DNA of 48,645 bases from Colivivens sp963626085. Its GTDB lineage: Bacteria > Bacteroidota > Bacteroidia > Bacteroidales > Bacteroidaceae. Each line of letters starts with the position of its first letter. The stretch's first letter is position 1. The position numbers and the translations under genes are program-made. The DNA lies in assembly GCA_963626085.1 (NCBI GenBank), contig CAVFVJ010000041.1:1-48645 (forward strand), given 5' to 3'. A model generated the notes under the pieces. It saw only the letters and a program-made list of their open reading frames with translations. It searched no databases and had not been told where the DNA came from. Positions 8,677 through 16,898 of the stretch are shown in pieces.

Positions 8677-8715
8677 TTCAGCCCGTCAGTCGGATTGTCC
8701 GACAGACGGGCTGAA
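8677..8715. terminator. long bidirectional hairpin between converging genes
   Basis: Arms TTCAGCCCGTC (8677-8687) and its complement (8705-8715) continue into an inner stem (8690-8694 with 8698-8702) around TTG, making an almost unbroken ~18-bp stem with one A-A mismatch. TTGTTTT follows on the plus strand. It lies between the CMD and cupin genes. Confidence 0.85.
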
Positions 8716-8721
8716 TTGTTT

Positions 8722-9201
8722 TCATTCGTCTGCCACAGACAGAGCCATCCCGTCTTGCGAAAGATAGAACACCACCAGTTCCACTGGCTCCTCGCCACGG
8801 TTTTCACCATGATGCACAGTCCCGACGGTCTCCACCACCGTCTCCCCTTCGCGAACGGTCACCTCCTTGCCGTCCGATTCGCGCACGATGGTCAGTTCCC
8901 CTTTGTTCACCACCCCGAACGACATGATGTCGTGGTGGTGCTTGGCAAGCGAACTGTGTGGGGCAAGCGTCACCTTCAACGCTCGCAGTTCTGGTTTCCC
9001 AACCAGATAATCAGGTAGTTCAGCCCCATCCCAACTTTGGGAAGTCTTCATCAGTTCCACACTCTCAGTCTTCACACCTTCATCCTCATTGGCGTTCGCA
9101 TTGTTCGAACAAGAGGAGAAACACACCGACAGTACTGCCAGTACCACCACAGCCACTCCACCAGCCATACCGCTCAGATTCTCATTTCTCAATTTCTTCA
9201 T
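8722..9201 (-). CDS. cupin-domain lipoprotein
   Basis: 159 residues from ATG 9201 (MKKLRNEN). A hydrophobic segment ends in a lipobox-like SVCFSSC, so the protein is probably lipid-anchored at Cys 31 or close by, with an acidic NANEDEG linker that would favour surface or outer-membrane placement. Residues about 70-150 form one Cupin_2 barrel with metal ligands in KHHHDIM and GTVHHGE. Such proteins bind a metal and may act as small isomerases, dioxygenases or sensors; nothing in the sequence decides the substrate. It has its own promoter and converges on the CMD gene. Confidence 0.82.
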   Translation of the reverse strand: MKKLRNENLSGMAGGVAVVVLAVLSVCFSSCSNNANANEDEGVKTESVELMKTSQSWDGAELPDYLVGKPELRALKVTLAPHSSLAKHHHDIMSFGVVNKGELTIVRESDGKEVTVREGETVVETVGTVHHGENRGEEPVELVVFYLSQDGMALSVADE

Positions 9202-9222
9202 CCCATCTTTCTTTTGCCGCCA

Positions 9223-9253
9223 CAAAGTTACGAAAATAAAACCATACTTACAA
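9223..9253 (-). promoter_or_regulatory. promoter of cupin lipoprotein gene
   Basis: Minus strand TTGT (9250-9253), 19 bases, TAACTTTG (9223-9230). Predicted transcription start is near 9217, leaving a leader of about 15 bases. Confidence 0.65.
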
Positions 9254-9401
9254 GAAGTTAGGGAGTTTATTTTCAAAAGTTTCACGCGCGACCACGTTAA
9301 TCGCATCCGCAAACATCATAAACAACTGACAAAGAGCATGTTCGCGACACCTACATCAAGACAACTATTTGTCGTTATTTATTCAGCCCCCACAGTGCAG
9401 T

Positions 9402-9462
9402 TAGTAGGTGACGTGTCCCACGTCACAGATTTAAACCGTGCAGTGGGACACTGCACCTACTA
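9402..9462. repeat. REP-like twin hairpins nested in a larger inverted repeat
   Basis: Two adjacent perfect 8-bp hairpins with three-base loops: GTGACGTG-TCC-CACGTCAC (9408-9426) and GTGCAGTG-GGA-CACTGCAC (9438-9456). The whole block also folds on itself, since TAGTAGGTG at 9402 and the TGTCCCA stretch pair with TGGGACA and CACCTACTA ending at 9462. The central ACG of one hairpin is CAG in the other, with matching changes on the partner strand, so pairing is kept. It lies in the gene-free stretch 9202-9808. Confidence 0.75.
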
Positions 9463-9467
9463 TCGCA

Positions 9468-9603
9468 GTCATTAAGTCATTAAGTCATTAAGTCATTAGT
9501 CATTAACGATTTCGGGGCGCGGATTCTCTCTATATACATTATATATAAATATTTATTAATAAGGTACGTGAGAGGTTTTCATTTTCGTTAATGACTTAAT
9601 GAC
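9468..9603. repeat. MITE-like element with octamer inverted ends
   Basis: The left end has five copies of GTCATTAA in tandem (9468-9506, one lacking an A) followed by CG; the right end has CG followed by two TTAATGAC copies (9586-9603), its inverted complement. The enclosed ~78 bases are A/T-rich with one GC patch (GGGGCGCGG) and no reading frame. The ~136-bp size, inverted ends and lack of coding capacity suggest a miniature inverted-repeat element or long hairpin. No target-site duplication was clear. Confidence 0.5.
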
Positions 9604-9714
9604 TTTTTGTAATATGGCCCGATGAACGAGGATGATGATTTTGAATTGTGAATGGTATATGTAATGTACTGGTATTGCGTGCGTTATGCAACTTGTTTTT
9701 TAGCCGCTAAAAAA

Positions 9715-9746
9715 TTTGCATCCTATCGCGCTTTGTCGTAACTTTG
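9715..9746 (+). promoter_or_regulatory. orphan promoter, near-consensus
   Basis: TTTG (9715-9718), 20 bases, TAACTTTG (9739-9746): one of the best promoter matches in the window. Transcription would start near 9752 and run rightwards into the 3' end of the flippase gene, which is on the opposite strand; no plausible plus-strand gene follows. Immediately downstream are three small hairpins: AAACC-GAT-GGTTT (9764-9776), GAGA/TCTC (9777-9790) and CTCGAA-GACG-TTCGAG (9788-9803). The rest of 9604-9714 shows nothing recognisable. Confidence 0.55.
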
Positions 9747-9808
9747 CAGCGCCTAAGACGAAAAAACCGATGGTTTGAGAGAAAAATCTCGAAGACGTTC
9801 GAGTAAAA

Positions 9809-11362
9809 TCAAGTCAAGGAACGGAACATCCCAACCATCCGGGTCAACACACCACGCACCTTCAACTTCAGGAACTCACGCTCACCGGATGTGCAACCCA
9901 CGAGATAAACAGTTGTCGCACAGCTCAGGACACAAGCCCCACACACTGCAAAGAACGACAATGGCTCAGGCAAGCGGAGACTGCAGACCAGAGATGGAAG
10001 GATCGGAGAGAGAACGGTAACCAGAGCAACGGGTCTCACCACATGCGCCACATACACACTCTTGCTCAACTTTATCATCGGACACACAATGTAAAGACGG
10101 ACTATCTGAGTCATCATCTCCACCACCACATGCACCAGGAAGACCGCCTCCGGTGGCACACCGCAACACTTCAGAAGGAACCATGACACTGGGACTATAC
10201 ACAAGAGCATCGTGGCCTCAACCATCTGAAACCTCTTCACATTGCCCGTAGCGTGAACCGAGGTTATGATGGGGTTCGACAGAGTGTACAACAAGCCCGA
10301 GACAAGTATCAGACGGAGGAAGTTCACCGTATGGTCGGGCACAGCACCGAGCCACAATCGCAGCACGAAAGGCGACTCATACATCAGCGGCAGCACCAGA
10401 AACAGGAGTATGAAGTACGAGAACTTGGAACTGCGCACAATCAGCGAATGCATGTCGTCGAGGCATCCCTGGGCATAACTCTTCGTAAGCTGCGGATTGA
10501 GTGCCATCTGGAAATTGTTGCAGAACTGCATACACACACCCTGTACCTGTACGGCAATGCCCCTTGCCGCATTGACTGCCGGGCCGAAGAACATATTGAG
10601 CAATATGTTGAGTCCTTGGGTGTAGCCAAACACTGCCAGAGAACCGTTGGTTGTCCAAAGTGAGAACATGAAAATGGAGGAGAAAACCCCCTTGTCATAC
10701 GAGCACCGCATTCTTGACTCCTCGAAGTTACGGGTACTGTACGCGCACACGATGGCACAGTCCAAGACCTGCACGAGGAATATCAACGAGGCATAGACTA
10801 TCAGGTGGTCGAACGGCAGTGTCACGATGAGATACACGATACAGAGCTTGAGCACCTCGTCGAGTATGGTCAGGTAGGCGAACGCTCCCATCCTCTCGTG
10901 GGCGATGACTGCCGCATGATACGGCACGCTGACAATACTGACTATGGCTGCGAAGACCGACAACTGATACACCCAGAAAGCAGCGTCTTCTCTTCCTGCC
11001 GGTATCTGCAACTGAGTGTTGAGAAACCACAAGCCCACTGTCTCAGCCAAAGCCAGAACGGCAACGGCAGAAATCAGATGCAAGGACACCACATTGCCGA
11101 ACACCTTCCCCATACGCACCTTGTCGCCTGCTCCCAGTTCGTAGGTGATAAAGCGCGAGGATGTCCCGGCAAGCGAGTCGGTGAAAGCCCCAAGCATGAC
11201 GATGATTCCGCCCACGACATTGTACACGCCATAGTCGTCGACTCCTAGCGTCTGCAAGACTACCCTACTGGTGTAGAGCGATATTGCCAACGACACGAAC
11301 ATACGCAGATAGAGCATCAGCGTGTTCTTTGCAATACGTCCGTTGTTCACGTTGTCCGACAT
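9809..11362 (-). CDS. polysaccharide flippase-like membrane protein (MOP superfamily, Wzx-like)
   Basis: 517 residues, almost wholly hydrophobic with about 12-14 transmembrane segments. The N-terminus (NTLMLYLRMFVSLAISLYTS, then LGVDDYGVYNVVGGI) and the mid-protein LNMFFGPAVNAARGIAVQVQ segment are typical of Bacteroidetes lipopolysaccharide or O-antigen flippases. It would move lipid-linked oligosaccharides across the inner membrane. It is the last gene of the minus-strand glycan cluster, 27 bases after guaD. Family sure; the exported glycan is inferred from context. Confidence 0.88.
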   Translation of the reverse strand: MSDNVNNGRIAKNTLMLYLRMFVSLAISLYTSRVVLQTLGVDDYGVYNVVGGIIVMLGAFTDSLAGTSSRFITYELGAGDKVRMGKVFGNVVSLHLISAVAVLALAETVGLWFLNTQLQIPAGREDAAFWVYQLSVFAAIVSIVSVPYHAAVIAHERMGAFAYLTILDEVLKLCIVYLIVTLPFDHLIVYASLIFLVQVLDCAIVCAYSTRNFEESRMRCSYDKGVFSSIFMFSLWTTNGSLAVFGYTQGLNILLNMFFGPAVNAARGIAVQVQGVCMQFCNNFQMALNPQLTKSYAQGCLDDMHSLIVRSSKFSYFILLFLVLPLMYESPFVLRLWLGAVPDHTVNFLRLILVSGLLYTLSNPIITSVHATGNVKRFQMVEATMLLCIVPVSWFLLKCCGVPPEAVFLVHVVVEMMTQIVRLYIVCPMIKLSKSVYVAHVVRPVALVTVLSPILPSLVCSLRLPEPLSFFAVCGACVLSCATTVYLVGCTSGEREFLKLKVRGVLTRMVGMFRSLT

Positions 11363-11389
11363 CCAGCTGTTGGTAGTTACATACCAAGG

Positions 11390-11857
11390 TTAATACTCCA
11401 CCTTATCCGTCTTCTCCGCCCATACCTTGAATGGTTCAAGAGCCTCATCGTGCAGCAAGTTCTCTGCCACAAGCGTACGTTGCCGTTTGTCCTTCGCCAG
11501 TTCCTTGTAGATGAATGCGTCACCAAACCCAATGCTGTCCGCATCATGCTGTGTACCGCCATAATAGAGGTGGCTTATGCGTGCCCAGTAGATTGCACCC
11601 AGGCACATGGGACACGGCTCGCACGAAGAATAAATCTGACACCCGTCGAGACTGAACGTGCCTAGTTTACTGCACGCAGCTCTTATAGCCTGAACCTCCG
11701 CATGTGCAGTTGGGTCGTTGTTCGCAGTCACACGGTTCACCCCAATGGCAATGACCTCACCATCCTTTACTATCACGGCTCCGAAAGGTCCTCCGCCCGC
11801 CCTGATGTTCTCCACCGCCAGTCGAATCGACTGCCTCATGTATTCCTCCTTCTTCAT
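11390..11857 (-). CDS. guaD: guanine deaminase (cytidine deaminase fold)
   Basis: 155 residues. Zinc-site motifs are HAE (52-54) and PCPMC (81-85) within SSCEPCPMCLGAIYWARI. The C-terminal region FGDAFIYKELA and a final Tyr follow the Bacillus-type guanine deaminase pattern rather than tRNA adenosine deaminase TadA, which has a shorter, more basic tail. It converts guanine to xanthine and ammonia. It lies 11 bases after manC and 27 before the flippase, an odd place for a purine-salvage enzyme; I see no functional link beyond guanine nucleotide use by ManC. A general nucleoside deaminase is the alternative. Confidence 0.8.
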   Translation of the reverse strand: MKKEEYMRQSIRLAVENIRAGGGPFGAVIVKDGEVIAIGVNRVTANNDPTAHAEVQAIRAACSKLGTFSLDGCQIYSSCEPCPMCLGAIYWARISHLYYGGTQHDADSIGFGDAFIYKELAKDKRQRTLVAENLLHDEALEPFKVWAEKTDKVEY

Positions 11858-11868
11858 AATCGTATTGA

Positions 11869-12966
11869 TTACTTTATCACACGCATCTCATAGTCGTTCA
11901 CAAACTTCCGGATGGATGTCTGGTCGTCTTTCTTGCATATCATAATGATGTGCCCTGTGTCTATCACTGCACAGTCGTGTAGTCCCTGTATCACTGCCAC
12001 CTTCCCTTGAGGCAGACTCACCAGAGTGCTAGTTGTGTCGTAGAACAAAGCCGTCCCCGTCCCAGGCTTCTGTCCCTCGGGAGTAAGCACCACATTGTCG
12101 TTCCCGTCATGAGGTATCACGTTGAACAACTGCGACCACGTGCCCACATCGTTCCAGCCAAAATGGCAGAGCATCACGTCCACATTGCTCACTTTCTCCA
12201 GGACACCCGTCTCAAGCGGAATGTTGGGACAGATGGCAAATGCGTTCTCCACCAGTTGGGGAATGTTCTCCTCTGACTCAATGATATTCTGCAAGTGCTG
12301 CAGTATGTCGGTCACTTCAGGAGACAGATTCTTGATGGCATGGAGGAAGGCGTACGCACTCCACATGAACAGTCCGGTGTTCCACAGGAACTCATGGCTG
12401 TCGATAAACATCTGTGCAAACTCCTTTTCAGGTTTTTCGGTGAACGACTTGACTTGATAGATGTGCTCGTCCCTCTCCTTCTCCTTCTGTATATACCCGA
12501 AGGCTGTCTCCGGACGTGTTGGAGTGATTCCGAGGGTGAGCAGACGGTTGTGCTTGCTCACATAACTGAACCCTTTCTCCATATCCTCCTCCAAAGCCGC
12601 ATAGTTGGTGATAAGCTGGTCGGCAGGAGTAACGAGCATGAGGGCGTTCGGATTGCGCCTGATGAGGTGAATGGCAGCCCAAGTGACACTCGGGACAGTG
12701 TTCCTGCGCATAGGCTCCAGCAACAGGTTCTCCTCGGGCAACTGAGGCAACTGCTCACGACACAAGTCTGCGTACTTCTCGTTGGAAAGCACCAGTATGT
12801 TTTCTTTGGCGATGAACTTTGAATAACGTCTGAAGGTTGCCTGGAGAAGGGTCTCGCCTGTACCTAAAATATCGATGAACTGTTTGGGTTTTTCCTCTTG
12901 GCTGCACGGCCACAAGCGCATTCCCTTGCCGCCTGCTAATATGACGCAATAGTTATTGGTATCCAT
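11869..12966 (-). CDS. manC: mannose-1-phosphate guanylyltransferase
   Basis: 365 residues from ATG 12966. The nucleotidyltransferase signature GGKGMRLWPCSQEEKPKQF lies at about 13-31, followed by the VTPADQLI sugar-nucleotide site and the EKPE segment around 155-160 (FTEKPEKEF). It makes GDP-mannose from mannose-1-phosphate and GTP, the precursor for mannose and, through dehydratases, fucose or perosamine. It lacks the C-terminal isomerase domain of bifunctional ManC. Heads a short unit manC-guaD-flippase, with a possible -7 element at 13063-13070. Confidence 0.92.
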   Translation of the reverse strand: MDTNNYCVILAGGKGMRLWPCSQEEKPKQFIDILGTGETLLQATFRRYSKFIAKENILVLSNEKYADLCREQLPQLPEENLLLEPMRRNTVPSVTWAAIHLIRRNPNALMLVTPADQLITNYAALEEDMEKGFSYVSKHNRLLTLGITPTRPETAFGYIQKEKERDEHIYQVKSFTEKPEKEFAQMFIDSHEFLWNTGLFMWSAYAFLHAIKNLSPEVTDILQHLQNIIESEENIPQLVENAFAICPNIPLETGVLEKVSNVDVMLCHFGWNDVGTWSQLFNVIPHDGNDNVVLTPEGQKPGTGTALFYDTTSTLVSLPQGKVAVIQGLHDCAVIDTGHIIMICKKDDQTSIRKFVNDYEMRVIK

Positions 12967-13062
12967 GATAGTCGTATGTTTATCTAATGACAACGTTTGA
13001 AGCCCCGGTATTCCAAGGCTATGTTATTGTTGCGCTAAATTAGCCATTATCTACGACTGCAA

Positions 13063-13070
13063 CAAATATA
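13063..13070 (-). promoter_or_regulatory. possible -7 element for manC
   Basis: TATATTTG on the minus strand, about 95 bases before the manC ATG. No convincing -33 partner. The remainder of 12967-13139 shows nothing else. Confidence 0.35.
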
Positions 13071-13139
13071 TTGCGGATAAAATGTTCAGATTAACTATTG
13101 TTAAGTACAAACGGCTTTCATGGGACAGAGCCCCTGGCA

Positions 13140-13889
13140 TCAATTCCGCCAAGGAGATGAACCTCTCAGATAGATGTATTTCGCCAGTCCGTAGATGTAA
13201 CGGCGGAAGTCTGGACGGAGTGCAAGCAGTCGGTCTACCCAACCAAGATGTGGAGTTACAAGCTTCACGAACCACCCGACGTAGTACATTGCAAAGAGTG
13301 TCCCGACACCGATGATGTGCCACATCCAGCTGCCGAAGAAGACGTAACCGGCTATGATGCCCAGTACGACAAGGGATATGTCTACGGCTATCTTAGCCTT
13401 GGGAAACTCCACTTTCAAGACCCTGCTTATGGCTACTGGAAAACCTTCGCCTGGCATGGTGATGCTTCCACACCTAACCTCCATCGCAATGCCCGCGCCC
13501 AAGATGCTGCATCCTGCCAACTGACTCAGAATTTTCGCCCACAGAGCGGTAGGCACAAGCCAAGAGGTAACCCACATGTTAAGGTCGAGAAGGCTACCGA
13601 ACACAAAACCCACCACCAACTGCAGGAGTTGAATTGACATGAACCTGCGACGCAAAACCAGTATCTGTCCCACTACCAGTACTGCGTTCATGATATAGGT
13701 GTATTGACCGATGGTCAGGGGAAGGGACTTTCCACAAGCTCCTGCTTCTTGAAATACGTAGGGAAGCACACTGATGACGCTTGAGCCAAGCATACTGCGC
13801 ACGCACAATGCCACTCCAAGGGTCATTACATACAAAGCCACAAGCAACAGAGTGTGCTGCCATAAAAGAGACAATATGTTTACCTTCAT
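13140..13889 (-). CDS. YczE/YitT-like integral membrane protein
   Basis: 249 residues from ATG 13889 (MKVNILSLL), with five or six hydrophobic segments. The pair of motifs LGVALCVRSMLGSSVISVLP near the N-terminus and ITMPGEGFPVAISR in the middle matches the YczE/YitT group (DUF6198-like), whose role is unknown though transport is suspected. A possible -7 box TACCTTTG (13914-13921, minus) lies 25 bases upstream. It is flanked by GT2 and manC but nothing in its sequence ties it to glycan synthesis. Confidence 0.65.
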   Translation of the reverse strand: MKVNILSLLWQHTLLLVALYVMTLGVALCVRSMLGSSVISVLPYVFQEAGACGKSLPLTIGQYTYIMNAVLVVGQILVLRRRFMSIQLLQLVVGFVFGSLLDLNMWVTSWLVPTALWAKILSQLAGCSILGAGIAMEVRCGSITMPGEGFPVAISRVLKVEFPKAKIAVDISLVVLGIIAGYVFFGSWMWHIIGVGTLFAMYYVGWFVKLVTPHLGWVDRLLALRPDFRRYIYGLAKYIYLRGSSPWRN

Positions 13890-13970
13890 TTGATACAATC
13901 TTTTTACCAACTGCAAAGGTACGAATAAAACCCCACATATTATTCGCATCGGGGCGGAAACATCACCCCA

Positions 13971-14999
13971 CTACCCTCTTCCGTATAGTTTCTGGACGCA
14001 CATGATTAGTCGGCTGAGCCACCACACATAAGATGTATTGTTTGACAGGCACAACAAGCGGAACGCTCTGTGGCGAAACGAGGCACGTGTGCCGCAGCGT
14101 ACATGCGGACAAAAGTACTCTGAGAACTTCACGAGCAGACGGTCACGCTCTTGCCTGTCCGCTCCGCTTGCGGCAGGATAATAGAACAAGCCCTCCATTG
14201 CCCAGTCGACATCCTCCACTGCCTCCTCGCGAAGAATAGCGGCTCTCTCCACGCTGTCAACCATCTGAGTAAGACTTAACATGTTCTCGTAGAGCTTCAC
14301 CGCACCATAAAGCATATTGAACGTTGCATACGCCTTGTCTGCAGCAGGCATCATGTAATGGTAGGCTGCACGAGACAGTGTCCTCACCTTATTTATATGC
14401 ATCGCATAGCGCATAATGAAATCGGTGTCCTCCCAACGGGTCATCTTGTTGTCGAACTGTAGCGAATGTTTCCTTATAAGCGATGAAAGGAACAGTGCAT
14501 TGCAGCAAGAACCAAAGAGTCGGGTGCTGCGGGCAATGTCTGCCGCATCAACACTTGTGCGCTGCTCTATTCCCAACGAATAGCTTGCCGGATTGTCTGC
14601 CGATAATGTGTTAGCCTTAGACAACATGTTAGCCTTACCGACACACGGATGCATACATATGTCTTGAATGCACAGTTCCGCTCCGTCTTGTCCGTCAATG
14701 AAAGTCTGAAGGAATTCGGCATCCACCCAATCGTCTGCATCTATGAACGACACATAATCACCACTCAATAGGCGCAGTCCGTTGTTACGTGCCTCGCACA
14801 CACCACCGTGTGGCTGACGCACCACCCTCAACCTACTGTCACTCAACGCATACGACTCACAGACAGACAGACTACCATCGGTACTGCCATCGTCCACGAG
14901 CAACAGCTCAAAGTCGGTGTAGGTCTGCGCCAACACACTTTCAATGCATCTGCCGAGCGTTGACTCTGAGTTATAGAACGGGGTGATTATTGAAATCAT
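13971..14999 (-). CDS. family 2 glycosyltransferase
   Basis: 342 residues from ATG 14999. A GT-A domain fills about the first 220 residues: ISIITPFYNSE at the start, LLVDDGSTDGS (nucleotide binding), ARNNGL, the metal-binding FIDADDWVD, and WEDTDFI as the later acceptor-side motif. The C-terminal 110 residues are less conserved. It would add a sugar to a growing surface glycan on the inner face of the membrane. The ATG lies in a 20-base near-copy of the preceding gene's stop region. An in-frame TTG at 15047 would overlap that gene and is unlikely. Confidence 0.9.
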   Translation of the reverse strand: MISIITPFYNSESTLGRCIESVLAQTYTDFELLLVDDGSTDGSLSVCESYALSDSRLRVVRQPHGGVCEARNNGLRLLSGDYVSFIDADDWVDAEFLQTFIDGQDGAELCIQDICMHPCVGKANMLSKANTLSADNPASYSLGIEQRTSVDAADIARSTRLFGSCCNALFLSSLIRKHSLQFDNKMTRWEDTDFIMRYAMHINKVRTLSRAAYHYMMPAADKAYATFNMLYGAVKLYENMLSLTQMVDSVERAAILREEAVEDVDWAMEGLFYYPAASGADRQERDRLLVKFSEYFCPHVRCGTRASFRHRAFRLLCLSNNTSYVWWLSRLIMCVQKLYGRG

Positions 15000-15045
15000 A
15001 GGGAATAGCTTGCGAGAATTTTCGGAATCAGAGGAAATAGCTTGC
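14994..15045. repeat. 20-base direct repeat spanning stop and next start
   Basis: 14994-15013 and 15026-15045 match at 18 of 20 bases. On the minus strand the first copy is the last codons and TGA of the upstream GT2 gene (AGC TAT TTC CTC TGA); the second, 32 bases on, keeps the TGA at the same place and overlaps it with the ATG of the next gene (CTATGATT). Confidence 0.8.
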
Positions 15046-16146
15046 AAGCATATACTTTGTATAGTCGTTCCTCCTCACAGCCTTGTCGAGTTCCCTATAT
15101 GCCTTGCCTGTTCTGTCTGTGCTGCAAATGGGCGACACGTCCGGGAAATACCGGGAAGCCATACTACACATTGCCGCAAAGTAAGCGTGCGAAGTGTCTG
15201 TGTCGAGAGAGTTCATGCGCTGACCCGACAGTTTCAAGCCATGAAGGAAACTTGTGTAGAGCTGCGCATCGAACGGAATTCCGAGGGCTGCTGCGTCACT
15301 CAGCAACCGACGGACTACCCAATAAGCGTCCAAGGACGCATAGTTGTGGCGTTCATGTGAAGTGAAATTCCCACTGTGCATCCGATAAAGATACACAGTA
15401 TTTTCCACAGTCGACATCCTGGGTGCCAACGGACAGAGAATGAAATTCATCAGCGTATCCTCATATCGGTATCCGACAGGAAATCCTACACGTTCGAACA
15501 AAGATGCCTTAATCAGTTTTCCACAAGCGAATCCAGAAATGTCGTCTGCATCGTCACAGTCGGTGTGACACACTACGTTACTTCCGTCCATCCGCTCTAT
15601 ACTACCCTCCACTATATCGGAGTTGCACTCATATGCCTTTTCCAACAACGACTCGACTGCATCTGAAGGCAACACATCGTCAGCGTCAACAAACATCACG
15701 TAACGGGCGTCAATCTGTTGCAATGCCCTGTTTCGGGCTGCAGAAACGCCACTGTTCTCCTGTCGCACAACTGTTATCCGCTCCTCTGAGCCAAACCGTC
15801 GGAGTATCGCAGACGTACCGTCCGTACTCCCATCGTCCACAATCAGAGCACGGAACGCATAGTCCGTCTGTTGGCGGAGCAGGGACAGGACGCAGTCCTC
15901 AATATATTTCTCAGCATTATACGCAGGAACGACAATAAGAAGGTCGGAGTGTGGATGTTGTTCCACATGGTTACAGAGCAGACAACTTCCACCCATATCG
16001 GCATGATGCGCAGACATTAGTTCCTCTGCCCCATCCACGTCCATCCTCACACGCTCATGAGCGAGACAGTCGTTCAAGAACCAAAAGAGGGCTCTGCAGG
16101 TGTGAGTCTTACGTCCCACGTACAGTAATGCATCGAGAATACTCAT
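15028..16146 (-). CDS. family 2 glycosyltransferase with N-terminal extension
   Basis: 372 residues from ATG 16146. The GT-A domain begins only at about residue 68 (LLIVVPAYNAEKYI) and shows ALIVDDGSTDG, SAARNRAL, FVDADDVLP and a YRYEDTLMNF motif. The first ~67 residues are unusual and include a possible metal-binding patch: HH, then C55-x2-C58-x-H60, then H64 and H66. Its start overlaps the DUF3256 stop as ATGA, so translation is probably coupled. The gene's tail is echoed downstream at the start of the next GT2 gene. Confidence 0.9.
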   Translation of the reverse strand: MSILDALLYVGRKTHTCRALFWFLNDCLAHERVRMDVDGAEELMSAHHADMGGSCLLCNHVEQHPHSDLLIVVPAYNAEKYIEDCVLSLLRQQTDYAFRALIVDDGSTDGTSAILRRFGSEERITVVRQENSGVSAARNRALQQIDARYVMFVDADDVLPSDAVESLLEKAYECNSDIVEGSIERMDGSNVVCHTDCDDADDISGFACGKLIKASLFERVGFPVGYRYEDTLMNFILCPLAPRMSTVENTVYLYRMHSGNFTSHERHNYASLDAYWVVRRLLSDAAALGIPFDAQLYTSFLHGLKLSGQRMNSLDTDTSHAYFAAMCSMASRYFPDVSPICSTDRTGKAYRELDKAVRRNDYTKYMLASYFL

Positions 16147-16796
16147 AGTTTCACGAATTTTCTTTGTTCCGCATCCCACCGCATCTGTATTTCGGGACGC
16201 ACATAAGGCAAAACCAACTCACGAAAATCATGGTCAGCACTGTTGGACGACGTGTAAGTGAGTGTCAGTTCTGTACCATTGAAGTCTGCGTGCACAAGCG
16301 GCAGTCCTGCCTTGTCCACGATATTGGCATACCCAACAATGTCCACACTGTCAGCATGCACGATGAAGTCCTCTGTCTGTGGCATAGAGATAATACGGTT
16401 GGCGTCAAGCGGTTGCCAAGCCGAGTTATAGAATTGCAGCACACTGTCCCATCCTTTCACATCGGAAGAGTGGACAAGACAAATAACAAAGCCGTCAGCC
16501 TGACCTGCGGACACGGAAGTAACGGGCAACTTGCAGATCTGTACCTCAGTCATCAGAGACAGTTGAATCTTCGCCAGACTGTCAGAAAGGAACGTGAGGC
16601 GCGTCTTACCGTCCAGCGCGTTGTTCACTTCATTGGTAAGGTTGTTTTCAATGAAATCGATGCAGTCAAGTCTGTCGTTTTTCGTGAGAGTCGGCAAGAT
16701 GGAATCAGGCAATTCAGAGAATATCTCCCTCATCGTCTGTCCCTTGCAGGGCAGTACGGTCAGTGCCAATACTGTAAGTATAAGAACTTTTGTCAT
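16143..16796 (-). CDS. secreted DUF3256 family protein
   Basis: 217 residues with a signal peptide (1-20, MTKVLILTVLALTVLPCKGQ). The mature part opens with MREIFSELPDSILPTLTKNDRLDCIDFIE, a hallmark of DUF3256, found almost only in Bacteroidales and of unknown function. The remainder is predicted beta-rich. It leads the minus-strand glycan cluster and overlaps the GT2 start by four bases. A -7 box TACATTTG (16820-16827) lies about 25 bases upstream. Confidence 0.85.
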   Translation of the reverse strand: MTKVLILTVLALTVLPCKGQTMREIFSELPDSILPTLTKNDRLDCIDFIENNLTNEVNNALDGKTRLTFLSDSLAKIQLSLMTEVQICKLPVTSVSAGQADGFVICLVHSSDVKGWDSVLQFYNSAWQPLDANRIISMPQTEDFIVHADSVDIVGYANIVDKAGLPLVHADFNGTELTLTYTSSNSADHDFRELVLPYVRPEIQMRWDAEQRKFVKL

Positions 16797-16819
16797 TCCC
16801 TAATGGTTTAAATTAGATA

Positions 16820-16878
16820 CAAATGTACGAAAAAACTCTTCAAGCAACGGACTGGAGCACAAAGTTTTCGTAACTTTG
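16820..16878. promoter_or_regulatory. divergent -7 elements: DUF3256 gene and MATE-PAP2 gene
   Basis: Minus strand TACATTTG (16820-16827) serves the DUF3256 gene; plus strand TAACTTTG (16871-16878) lies 20 bases before the MATE-PAP2 ATG. Clear -33 partners are missing on both sides. Confidence 0.55.
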
Positions 16879-16898
16879 CAGTCAATTTAACAGAGAGC

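Noticed and set aside
9775..10020. 81-codon plus-strand frame after the orphan promoter
   Set aside because: It starts with TTG inside a hairpin and is antisense to the flippase; the Ser/His/Arg-rich product looks non-coding.
11390..11857. tRNA adenosine deaminase TadA
   Set aside because: The PCPMC and HAE zinc site is shared, but the FGDAFIYKELA region and the C-terminal Tyr follow guanine deaminase better.
16164..16811. 215-codon plus-strand frame
   Set aside because: It lies exactly opposite the DUF3256 gene, which has a signal peptide, a family motif and an ATGA overlap with the next gene; the antisense product is His/Arg/Val-rich and resembles nothing.
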